Shown here piece by piece: positions 1 through 7,092 of a DNA stretch of 31,657 nt. The notes below the pieces were generated by a model. The model was not told where the DNA came from and ran no database searches. It saw only the letters and a program-made list of their open reading frames with translations. Origin of the DNA: Aestuariivita sp964402685 (lineage in GTDB: Bacteria; Pseudomonadota; Alphaproteobacteria; Rhodobacterales; Rhodobacteraceae). The stretch covers positions 1 to 31,657 of the forward strand of contig CAYODE010000025.1 of assembly GCA_964402685.1 (NCBI GenBank), given 5' to 3'. Position numbers and translations under genes: made by a program. The stretch's first letter is position 1. Every line of letters starts with the position of its first letter.

Positions 1-14
1 AGGCGGAGGTGTTC

Positions 15-782
15 ATGCGCGCCTATGTGTACGAACCACGACAAATGCGGCAGGAATACCTGGCTTCCGAGCTTGAAGGCGTTGAAATAACGCCCACTTT
101 TGTTGACGAAGACTTCTTCACATCAGGCAAGGATCGGCTTTCTTCACAAGTGGAAAGTTCAGACGCTATCCTTCTGGGTGAAGATGAAAAGACGTATTCC
201 TTGATCCGAAACGTACGTCGTTCTGGTCTCGATAGCCCTCTTATTGTTCTCAAAGACTTCCGCAATGCGCGGGACACATCCGCCGCTCTGGACCAAGGCG
301 CGGATGACGTGATCATTCAACCGATCCGCGGCAATGAGCTTTTGTCGCGCATCAATTCGATCATCCGACGGGCGCACGGCCATTCGTCGGAGTCGGTCGT
401 TGTTGGTGAGTTGGTTGCCTATTTTGACGGACGCGACCCAACTGTTGCTGGATCTACCATTCGTTTGTCCAAGCGTGAGCATGCTATTTTCCTGCACCTT
501 GCGTTGAATTCGCACAAAGTGGTGACAAAGAATGCAATCTACGACGCGGTTTATGGAGCCAGCCTTGATCAACCATTCGACAAGGTGATCGATGTCTACA
601 TCTGCAAACTGCGCAAAAAGTTTGCGGCCGCCTCGCAAAGCGGATTTCAATATATTGAAACCGTACATGGGCGCGGCTATCGGTTGAGCACTCCGCCAGA
701 GATGCAGAACATCCATGAAGCGGATGCGGTTGCTTATCAGCAGACCTTGAACAAGTCTGTCAACGAGCGCGCTTACAGGTAA
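15..782 (+). CDS. ftcR: FtcR-like flagellar transcriptional regulator (pseudo-receiver + winged helix)
   Basis: OmpR/PhoB-like regulator of 255 residues. Residues 1-120 have receiver-like layout but lack the chemistry: the N-terminal acidic pair is missing, the phospho-acceptor position is Gly55 (AILLGEDE), and the lysine of the usual KP motif is Gln102 (IIQPI). Residues about 130-227 form a winged helix (LSKREHAIFL, DVYICKLRKKF, IETVHGRGYRL). I chose the ATG at 15 because GGAGG at 5-9 is correctly spaced for it; the GTG at 9 overlaps that site. The family (Brucella/Sinorhizobium FtcR) activates hook-operon genes independently of classical phosphorylation. Here it converges on flgL, with a 10-bp 3' overlap. 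The FtcR assignment comes from architecture and flgEKL context; another atypical OmpR-type regulator is possible. Confidence 0.8.
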   Translation: MRAYVYEPRQMRQEYLASELEGVEITPTFVDEDFFTSGKDRLSSQVESSDAILLGEDEKTYSLIRNVRRSGLDSPLIVLKDFRNARDTSAALDQGADDVIIQPIRGNELLSRINSIIRRAHGHSSESVVVGELVAYFDGRDPTVAGSTIRLSKREHAIFLHLALNSHKVVTKNAIYDAVYGASLDQPFDKVIDVYICKLRKKFAAASQSGFQYIETVHGRGYRLSTPPEMQNIHEADAVAYQQTLNKSVNERAYR

Positions 783-1852
783 TTGAGCAACGACAGTGAA
801 TTCAGCTGCGCCGTGACTTCATACGTCGCGCGCAACTGCGTTTCCAGCGCTGTCATCCGCGTGGCTGCCTCATATGGGTCAACCTCTTCCAACGCAGCAA
901 GTTGGGTCACGTTGACATTTGAAACCGCTTCCAGACGCCGTTGAGCCGTCTCGACAGTTTGTTGCCTGAAGCCGATCTCAGCAGAGATATTCAAGACTTC
1001 CAACGACCCATCGCCCAACACTTTTGTTACTTCGTCCATCCAAGCGACATAAACATCGCGATCCGCGATCTCGGTCACATCAAAGGCTGCCAACATGGCG
1101 AGGCCCTTAATGACCTCACGGAATGGTTCATCATTGGCTTGCAGACCGTAATCGAGTTCTAGCCCCGGCTCAATCCGAGCACTGATGCGTGAATTGGGAA
1201 CACCGGATCCATCCAATTCGGGCGTACCGCGATAGAACGTAGATTCAAAATTCTCATTCGGATTGGCCGACGTTGAGGAGAAAACTGCATCAAGATCCGC
1301 CATAATTTGTGTAATGTCTGCAAGCGTTGCGGGCGGTCCTGATATGATCGAGTTCACTACCCCTTCTGGCGACAGCCCTGTGTCTGGATTTACCTCGGCA
1401 TACGGGATCAAAGGCGCCGCTCCGCTCTCCGTGCCGCCAAAAAGCGCTTCACCCCCAAAACTGACATTCAATTGCGAAATGGTAATTTCCAGGGCCGTTC
1501 TGGCTTGAAGTTGTATTGTATCTGCCCCGGCAAGCGGCAAGGACGCATTCGCGAGAACCGGCTCCAGAACATCTGTGACCTGCGCGCGGATTGCGTCAAC
1601 GGAATCAAGCTGAACCTGAAGCCTGCCTTGCAAAAGCGAGTTGCTTTTCATGTAGGCTTGAGTTTCTTCTTCGCGGGTTCGAAGTGTCAGCGTACCGGCA
1701 GCCTGCGGTCCAAGATCGATATAGACGTCGGCCCGCCTGCCCGTAACAACCTCCTTGGCAGCTTGTTGCAAAGACACAGTCGTTCTTGAAATCAGATCTC
1801 TGTTCATCTGATTGAATTGCAGTGTCGATATGCGTCCAACCGTCATGCTCAT
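773..1852 (-). CDS. flgL: Flagellar hook-filament junction protein FlgL
   Basis: A 359-residue flagellin-like junction protein, called HAP3 in enteric bacteria. It joins the hook (through FlgK) to the filament and is exported by the flagellar type III system, so no Sec signal is expected. The N-terminus (RISTLQFNQMNRDLISRTTVSLQQAAKEVVTGRRADV) and C-terminus (AATRMTALETQLRATYEVTAQLNSLSLLNYL) show the amphipathic heptad pattern of the flagellin D0/D1 helices, with a variable middle. The ATG at 1852 follows a GAGG element. It is the last gene of flgE-flgK-flgL, 10 bp after flgK. Its final codons overlap the end of the convergent regulator gene. Confidence 0.93.
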   Translation of the reverse strand: MSMTVGRISTLQFNQMNRDLISRTTVSLQQAAKEVVTGRRADVYIDLGPQAAGTLTLRTREEETQAYMKSNSLLQGRLQVQLDSVDAIRAQVTDVLEPVLANASLPLAGADTIQLQARTALEITISQLNVSFGGEALFGGTESGAAPLIPYAEVNPDTGLSPEGVVNSIISGPPATLADITQIMADLDAVFSSTSANPNENFESTFYRGTPELDGSGVPNSRISARIEPGLELDYGLQANDEPFREVIKGLAMLAAFDVTEIADRDVYVAWMDEVTKVLGDGSLEVLNISAEIGFRQQTVETAQRRLEAVSNVNVTQLAALEEVDPYEAATRMTALETQLRATYEVTAQLNSLSLLNYL

Positions 1853-1862
1853 GTTATGTCCC

Positions 1863-3281
1863 TCAGAACGCCGTCAACAGAGTATCAATTAGACCAAGAA
1901 CGGTCGTCAAAACCCGCGAATTCGCTGCGTAGCTTTGCTGGATCATCTGGAGATCCTGCATTTCTTCGTCGATGTTCACACCTTCGAAGGATTCCCGCGA
2001 GGCATTGACGATTTCCGCTGTGGATCGTGCCGCGAGGGCCAACTCTTGGCTCCTCGCCCGTTCGTTACCTTGCGACGCGACCATCTGCGCGGCAAAATCC
2101 GCGACTGTGACAGTACTGTTTATCCCAGTGCCGGCAGCTGGGTTGGCTGGCAGCTGTAACGCGTCAATATACGCTTGGATCTGTACGTTATCGCTTGGCG
2201 CACCTTCACTTGCTGCACCCAGGCCATCGCGAACGCGCCAGAACTCGGCACCAGTGGACTGTTTAAGGACATCATTCACATCGATGCGCGAGGCGAGAAA
2301 CTCGAGGTTGGCAGGATCATAGGCGGAGCCGCCATCTGTGAAAAACCCAGCCTGACCGGCAGACAATGAGCTGTCGGCGTTTTCAAACGTTGTGATCAAG
2401 CTCCTCGCATATTCGTCGAGCTGAAGTTGAAAACGCGGGATGATATCTCGCTTAAGCTCTAATAGGCCTGCAAGGCTTCCTTCATTGATGCCGCGTACCG
2501 TTGGCTTGTTCGGCGTGATGTCCTGGTTGCCTGCACGCAGCGTGCCATCCGATGGATCGAATGTGATGTCCTGCATCTGCGTGCGCTCGACAAGCGCAGC
2601 ACCACCTGAGGTGAACAGATTGAGCGATCCATCCGTATTGTAGTAGACTCTAACATCGATAATGCCTGAAATCTTGTCGATGAGCCCGTCAATCTGATCC
2701 CCGAACTGGGCCGCTTCCGGAGTGCCCCGGCCAGCTTCCAACATACGCCCATTCAGCTTGGCCAGTTCATAAAGGGACTGGTTGAGCTCAGAGACCTCGT
2801 ACCGGATTTCCATATCGACATCGCTGCGCACAGCCGACAGCGTTTCACTCGCGCCCCGGATAGAGCGAGCAAGATCTTCTCCAGCCAAGATGGTCCCTAG
2901 CTGTGCCTCGGTCGAGGCCGGCATGTTTACCAGCGTTGTGAGGCTGGTGTTGAACTCCGAGAACTTCTCAGCCGGGGACAACCCATCACCCGGCTGTCCA
3001 AGATAGACGGTGTAATTGTTCAGCGCTTCGTAAATCGCTTCGTGTCGCGCTTGTTTTCCTATCTCATTGCGCGACATTCGAGTGAGCGATGCGTCAACCT
3101 CTCTCCGGATCTCTCCGATTATGGGTCCGGACGACGCTCCAAACCCGCTGACCGTCATCGCTCTACGGCGGGTATATCCCTCCGTCGAAGAGTTAGCGAC
3201 ATTTTCTGCCGTCACGCGCGAAAGGGTTTGCGTTGTCTGCAAACCCATCGACGCCGCGTTGATCGCGCCTGTAATACTCAA
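1863..3281 (-). CDS. flgK: Flagellar hook-associated protein FlgK
   Basis: A 472-residue hook-associated protein (HAP1) that forms the first junction ring between hook and filament. The N-terminus (AINAASMGLQTTQTLSRVTAENVANSSTEGYTRRR) carries the family ANVANxxTxGYxRR signature. The C-terminus (GVNIDEEMQDLQMIQQSYAANSRVLTTVLGLIDTLLTAF) is the conserved C-terminal helix. The start is an unusual TTG at 3279-3281. It is supported by a near-perfect GGAGGTGA Shine-Dalgarno on the minus strand (about 3286-3293). It lies 30 bp after flgE and 10 bp before flgL, consistent with one transcript. Confidence 0.94.
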   Translation of the reverse strand: MSITGAINAASMGLQTTQTLSRVTAENVANSSTEGYTRRRAMTVSGFGASSGPIIGEIRREVDASLTRMSRNEIGKQARHEAIYEALNNYTVYLGQPGDGLSPAEKFSEFNTSLTTLVNMPASTEAQLGTILAGEDLARSIRGASETLSAVRSDVDMEIRYEVSELNQSLYELAKLNGRMLEAGRGTPEAAQFGDQIDGLIDKISGIIDVRVYYNTDGSLNLFTSGGAALVERTQMQDITFDPSDGTLRAGNQDITPNKPTVRGINEGSLAGLLELKRDIIPRFQLQLDEYARSLITTFENADSSLSAGQAGFFTDGGSAYDPANLEFLASRIDVNDVLKQSTGAEFWRVRDGLGAASEGAPSDNVQIQAYIDALQLPANPAAGTGINSTVTVADFAAQMVASQGNERARSQELALAARSTAEIVNASRESFEGVNIDEEMQDLQMIQQSYAANSRVLTTVLGLIDTLLTAF

Positions 3282-3311
3282 AACGTCACCTCCGAAAGAA
3301 GATCAGGTGAA

Positions 3312-4610
3312 TTACCGTTTCAGACGGGTGGTTTCCTCCATCATCTCATCAACTGTTGTGACCACCTTTGCGTTTGTGGTGTACGCGCGCTGCACTTTGA
3401 TCAACTCTGTCAGTTCTTGCGCGACATCAACGTTCGATCCTTCAAGGGCGCCGGCGATAACCGAACCCGCGTTTGCCGAACCGGCCCTTAGCGCCTGAAA
3501 CTCACCGCTTTCCCCGGAGAGGGAGTAGGCGTTACCGCGCGTTTCGACCAAGCCAAATGGGTTTTGCACTATAGAAAGCGGAATTTCGTAAAGCGGTCGC
3601 CGGTTACCGTTGGTGAAGACGCCATATAGGATACCTTCCTCGATCTCTGTCCGCGCGAGAGAACCAGTGCTTGATCCATCTTTGTCAAATGTCTGCGAAA
3701 AATCGCCGGTAAACTGACTGATGCCGTCAAACTGGTTCGGCGTTCCCAGTGCGACGTCAAAGGTTTGAACAGATCCGCCGTTATCCACAGTCAGTGTCGC
3801 TATGCCAGTCGCCGGATCGAAAGCAAACGCTGACGGCGCAACGGCGCTGGAGGTTACACCGCTATACGCAGAAGGCGAACCTGCCTCGGGGCCGGAGTCG
3901 TTAAAGTTAACGGTCACAGATCCAAGGTCATTGCTATTGTTGTCACGGATCGTGATGTTCCACTCGTTCGGGTTAGCGGTGGCTTGATATTCAAACTGAA
4001 CCCGTTGAGACGCGCCCAGCGGCGTAAAGAACTCGGTCGATGACACAAACGGCGCCCCGGGCGTTGCCAGTCCGGATTCCTGCGCTGGCAGGTTGCCAAA
4101 CACCGACATCGTCGATGTTGCGCTTGCCGACAGGCTGATGTTGCCGATGTTGACAGTTTCCATCTGCGTGAACGTGCTGCGATCTACGTCAGGAAAGGTG
4201 CCATCTGGATTGAAGGGGTATCCGGCTAGATAGTATCCCGCCGCATTCACCAAGTCGCCATTTGCGTCCGGTAGAAACGACCCGGCCCGCGTGAGCAAAT
4301 AATTCGATTCGCGTGTTTCGTTGGGGTTTTTAGTTACATTGAAGAACCCATCCCCACTGATCGCCATATCCAACTCGGCCAAGGTCGAGATCAAGCCACC
4401 CGCCTTGTCCATGTCGATCTGATCTTCTGCGATCACCGACAAGACGCCTGATTGACCCGTTGACGACGCGGTCGTTGTCACCATCTGTGCAAAACCACGC
4501 CGATAACCGACCGTGTTTGAGTTTGCGATGTTTTCGGAAATGCCACCTACCGCTTTGGCATTCGCATTAAGACCGGACACGCCGGTTTGAAACGCGCTAG
4601 AGATGCTCAT
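3312..4610 (-). CDS. flgE: Flagellar hook protein FlgE
   Basis: A 432-residue hook subunit. The N-terminus (SSAFQTGVSGLNANAKAVGGISENIANSNTVGYRR) has the rod/hook-family helix and the NxxTVGYR signature. The middle holds a FlgE D2-like beta region (SVFGNLPA; FFTPLGASQRVQFEYQ). The C-terminus (EGSNVDVAQELTELIKVQRAYTTNAKVVTTVDEMMEET) matches the FlgE/FlgG C-terminal helix. It is first in the leftward operon with flgK and flgL. A perfect TTAA-N7-TTAA box lies 60-74 bp upstream of the start, which suggests direct CtrA control (inference). In Brucella and Sinorhizobium, FtcR acts on this promoter, and its apparent homologue lies at the other end of this operon. Confidence 0.95.
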   Translation of the reverse strand: MSISSAFQTGVSGLNANAKAVGGISENIANSNTVGYRRGFAQMVTTTASSTGQSGVLSVIAEDQIDMDKAGGLISTLAELDMAISGDGFFNVTKNPNETRESNYLLTRAGSFLPDANGDLVNAAGYYLAGYPFNPDGTFPDVDRSTFTQMETVNIGNISLSASATSTMSVFGNLPAQESGLATPGAPFVSSTEFFTPLGASQRVQFEYQATANPNEWNITIRDNNSNDLGSVTVNFNDSGPEAGSPSAYSGVTSSAVAPSAFAFDPATGIATLTVDNGGSVQTFDVALGTPNQFDGISQFTGDFSQTFDKDGSSTGSLARTEIEEGILYGVFTNGNRRPLYEIPLSIVQNPFGLVETRGNAYSLSGESGEFQALRAGSANAGSVIAGALEGSNVDVAQELTELIKVQRAYTTNAKVVTTVDEMMEETTRLKR

Positions 4611-4669
4611 TTTGCCTGAACCCTTCTGCCTCTTGTTTTTTTATTACCCTGACCTTAACGCAGCCGAGT

Positions 4670-4684
4670 TTAAAAGAAGTTTAA
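4670..4684. promoter_or_regulatory. Putative CtrA box upstream of flgE
   Basis: TTAA (4670-4673), seven bases, TTAA (4681-4684). This matches the alphaproteobacterial CtrA consensus exactly. It is 60-74 bp upstream of the flgE start, a position usual for an activator. A further TTAAC at 4655-4659 lies between it and flgE. CtrA binding is inferred from the motif and position. Confidence 0.65.
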
Positions 4685-4892
4685 ATTCAATGCCTATCTT
4701 ACTTAAATCCTTGCAAGATTACCGAATTCATTGAAAAATCTTACTATGAAGCAAGGAAAGGATGTTTTTCTGAATAATTTCATATGGTTGAAGCGATATT
4801 TTTCCTTGGTGTAGTTTTTAAGCCAAGTGTTCAATGTGGTGCCGAACCGACACGTCGAACTGTCGTATCGAACGCTTCAACGGCCCAATAGT

Positions 4893-4907
4893 TTAACGCC
4901 CGGTAAA
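4893..4907. promoter_or_regulatory. Near-consensus CtrA-like site
   Basis: TTAA-N7-TAAA, one base away from the CtrA consensus, inside an imperfect palindrome GTTTA...TAAAC (4892-4908). It is about 150 bp upstream of the receiver gene starting at 5060. The evidence is weak on its own. Confidence 0.3.
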
Positions 4908-5059
4908 CAACTGGCCCAAAACCGGAGAAGCTGACGCCAATCGCGCAACAATGTCGGTCACTTGCCTATATTTTGCCACATTCCAGAAATAATCAAATTT
5001 GCAAGAGCGGTACATGCCACGTCACCCGGTCGTTTGTGACGAGCAAGGTTGAGTAAAAA

Positions 5060-6040
5060 ATGAGAATTCTTTCTGTCGACGACGATCCAGTCTTTTTGCA
5101 GGTCATCCGGTCCGAGCTGAATGACCTTGGATACAAAGATGTCCATCAAGTTTCTTCCGGGGCTGAGGCTTTGGAACTTGTGAGAACATCGGAAGAGGAC
5201 TTTGACTGCTGTCTACTCGACATCGACATGCCGGGCATGACCGGCGTCGAGCTGTGCGCCAAACTCCGCGAAGAGCCGCGCACCCAAGACAAACCCATCA
5301 TCATGGTCACTTCCCGTGCGGAGATGGAGAGCGTGGACCGCGCGTTTTCCGTCGGTGCAACGGACTATCTAAACAAACCTTTGAACAAGCGTGAGCTGCG
5401 CGGACGGCTCAAGAGTACGGAAGCTCTGGCGATCGAACGAGCCAAGAAAGCTGCAGACATTGCAGCGGGTTACGGGGACGCCAAGTTCGATATCCAAGAG
5501 GCCATACGCTTGGATCCTTCTGCTGGTTGCATCGACTATGTCGCAATCCAGAACTTTATCCTCAAATTGGGCTCAATGCAGATGTTCAATCGCGTCACGT
5601 TGGGCATTCATATCCAAAACTTCCAAGACATTTACGTGGCGAACGACTCAGACGGGATTCGGGACACGTTAACGGATGTCGCCGAAATGATTGTGGACGC
5701 TTTGGGCAGCCGCCCAAAGGTCATGTCCTATGCCGGGTCAGGCGATTTTGTTGTGATCATGAGCCGCATACCGACCGTGGACTCAGAAGAGATTTCATCA
5801 AGCATGGCGCTATCCTTGGGCATGCTAGGTGACTGGTACAGCAGCTTTGGGGACATAACCCCAACAATCAAAATCGGCGAACCTATCAGCCGAACACTGC
5901 TGTCCTTCTTTGCACCCGACGAAGTTTTGGATCAAGCGATAGACAGCGCGCGCGCATCGGAGCGCCAAATCAGCTACCAGCCCGAAGGTGTCATGCGCAA
6001 GACGGGATCCACAGGCAAAGCGTTGTCCTGGAAGTTTTAA
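5060..6040 (+). CDS. Response regulator with degenerate GGDEF-like output domain (paralogue A)
   Basis: A 326-residue protein. Residues 1-115 are an intact receiver: acidic triad Asp7-Asp9 (SVDDDP), phospho-acceptor Asp54 (LLDIDMPG), Thr84 and Lys106 (NKPL). Residues about 155-310 follow GGDEF-domain order but have lost the catalytic parts. VTLGIHIQNFQDIY stands where the metal-binding DxD-F-K segment belongs. YAGSGDFVVIM (224-234) replaces the GGDEF loop. PDEVLDQAIDSARASERQ fits the final helix. It probably does not make c-di-GMP and may act as a protein- or nucleotide-sensing output (inference). It is homologous to the gene at 7093-8100. The HPt gene follows after 18 bp, probably co-transcribed. 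The start ATG places the receiver motif at the normal distance. Confidence 0.85.
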   Translation: MRILSVDDDPVFLQVIRSELNDLGYKDVHQVSSGAEALELVRTSEEDFDCCLLDIDMPGMTGVELCAKLREEPRTQDKPIIMVTSRAEMESVDRAFSVGATDYLNKPLNKRELRGRLKSTEALAIERAKKAADIAAGYGDAKFDIQEAIRLDPSAGCIDYVAIQNFILKLGSMQMFNRVTLGIHIQNFQDIYVANDSDGIRDTLTDVAEMIVDALGSRPKVMSYAGSGDFVVIMSRIPTVDSEEISSSMALSLGMLGDWYSSFGDITPTIKIGEPISRTLLSFFAPDEVLDQAIDSARASERQISYQPEGVMRKTGSTGKALSWKF

Positions 6041-6058
6041 CATCGAAAGAGCAAACCG

Positions 6059-6376
6059 ATGAACGCACAATCAGACACATCTGACATGATGGCCGCTCTA
6101 AGGGCGTCCTATCTTCAAAAGCTTCTGGATCGTTTGATCGTCATCGAAAATGCATCGGTTCAGCTTGACGAGACATCAAGCGACGAAACGGCAATCGGCC
6201 TCATCCGGCGGGAATGTCACAAGCTTTCTGGTGTCTCTACATCTTTAGGGTTTCCAGATATCGGCGAGGTCGCAACAGAAATCGACTGTGCCATTACTTT
6301 GGAAAACAAACCCTGGTCGGAGCTACGTGACCGCGTAGAAGATTTGCTCGACCTCATGGAAGAGCAGTTGGACTAA
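6059..6376 (+). CDS. HPt (histidine phosphotransfer) domain protein
   Basis: A small, single-domain, mostly helical protein of 105 residues. The segment RRECHKLSGVSTSLGFPDIGE matches the HPt consensus (HxLKG...G), with His54 as the predicted phosphorylated residue. The downstream pattern (LGFPDIGEVATEID) is the usual second helix of the four-helix bundle. An AAGAG element precedes the ATG. It lies 18 bp after receiver paralogue A and converges on the CheY-like gene (11 bp between stops). This suggests a phosphorelay in which it exchanges phosphate with one or more of the three nearby receivers (inference). No histidine kinase gene is in the window. Confidence 0.85.
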   Translation: MNAQSDTSDMMAALRASYLQKLLDRLIVIENASVQLDETSSDETAIGLIRRECHKLSGVSTSLGFPDIGEVATEIDCAITLENKPWSELRDRVEDLLDLMEEQLD

Positions 6377-6387
6377 GCTACCCTTGC

Positions 6388-6771
6388 TTATTGGTTCTCG
6401 GACCAAACCTGGCGCACTTGATTGGGAAGTTCCATCGGGTCAAACGGCTTGGCCAACACACCCATGACTCCGTCAAACTCAAGTTCGTCCGTTTGCAAGG
6501 CTTGCGCTTTGGCGGTCATAAAGATGACGCGCATATGCTCATAGCCGGGTAGTTTGCGGATCTCTTGGAACAACTGTGGCCCTGTTAAGCCAGGCATCAT
6601 GACATCAAAAAGCAGGAATGTCGGCTGCAGCTCTTTAATCTTCTCAAGCGCTTTGATCGGATCGTTGGATTGTTCCACGTTCAGACCACCGGCCATTTCC
6701 AGCGACATGCGCGCCAAATCCAGAATATCGTCGTCATCATCGACGTGAAAAATCAGATCTATGTCTGCCAC
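6388..6771 (-). CDS. Stand-alone CheY-like receiver protein
   Basis: A 127-residue single receiver domain with no output domain. Visible residues: acidic patch VDDDDD (10-15), phospho-acceptor Asp56 (LLFDVMMPG), Thr86 (IFMTAK) and Lys108 (AKPF). All phosphotransfer residues are present, so it should be phosphorylatable. Such proteins act as diffusible regulators or phosphate sinks. It converges on the HPt gene and diverges from receiver paralogue B. The shared upstream region carries a perfect CtrA-type box. It differs from chemotaxis CheY in context, as no che genes are visible, so I assign no gene symbol. Confidence 0.88.
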   Translation of the reverse strand: MADIDLIFHVDDDDDILDLARMSLEMAGGLNVEQSNDPIKALEKIKELQPTFLLFDVMMPGLTGPQLFQEIRKLPGYEHMRVIFMTAKAQALQTDELEFDGVMGVLAKPFDPMELPNQVRQVWSENQ

Positions 6772-6915
6772 TGTTCCGCTCGCCCCGCCTCGTTTTTATT
6801 GCAACGGCAATTCCTGCTCTGTGCCCTTAGCCTAAATTCCCGGTAGCAGCACCTCAAGCTTACATCTTTAAGTTTAAATGATATTGGCCAATAATTTTGT
6901 AAAATTCGAAAGGAT

Positions 6916-6941
6916 TTAATGGTCTGTTAATCTTGGTTAAC
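6916..6941. promoter_or_regulatory. Putative CtrA box cluster
   Basis: TTAA (6916-6919), seven bases, TTAA (6927-6930) is a perfect CtrA consensus. A third half-site, TTAAC (6937-6941), follows six bases later. It lies about 150 bp from each of the two divergent starts (6771 leftward, 7093 rightward). Function is inferred from the motif. Confidence 0.6.
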
Positions 6942-7071
6942 ACTTTGTGGCTTAAAGGACTCAGCTTCGATACCTGATCGCATGGCCGGTGACCCCACAA
7001 ATCCTTCGAAATCACGCAATCATGCCCACCTCATGCCACCATTATCCCACACGCTTACACCGTAACAATTC

Positions 7072-7089
7072 GGGTATTTGGGGTATTTG
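7072..7089 (+). repeat. 9-bp direct tandem repeat at the translation start
   Basis: GGGTATTTG is repeated exactly (7072-7080, 7081-7089) and partly continued (GGTATG) into the ATG at 7093. The G-run at 7080-7083 is the only Shine-Dalgarno-like sequence for this gene, so repeat copy number would alter the ribosome-binding region. Confidence 0.8.
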
Positions 7090-7092
7090 GGT

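Larger units (their letters stand above)
4611..5059. other. Divergent control region flgE / receiver-GGDEF-like gene
   Basis: A 449-bp AT-rich non-coding stretch between flgE (leftward) and the first receiver protein (rightward). It contains the perfect TTAA-N7-TTAA box at 4670-4684, another TTAA half-site at 4655-4658, and a near-match (TTAA-N7-TAAA) at 4893-4907. I see no convincing sigma-70 or sigma-54 promoter and no plausible ORF with a ribosome-binding site. Confidence 0.7.
6772..7092. other. Divergent control region CheY-like / receiver paralogue B
   Basis: A 321-bp AT-rich region without a credible ORF. It contains the TTAA cluster at 6916-6941, a separate TTAA-GT-TTAA cluster near 6867-6876, and the 9-bp tandem repeat at 7072-7089 abutting the paralogue B start codon. 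Confidence 0.65.

Noticed and set aside
159..716. Long leftward ORF (185 codons) inside the FtcR-like gene
   Set aside because: It is antisense to a clear winged-helix protein and shows no domain pattern of its own.
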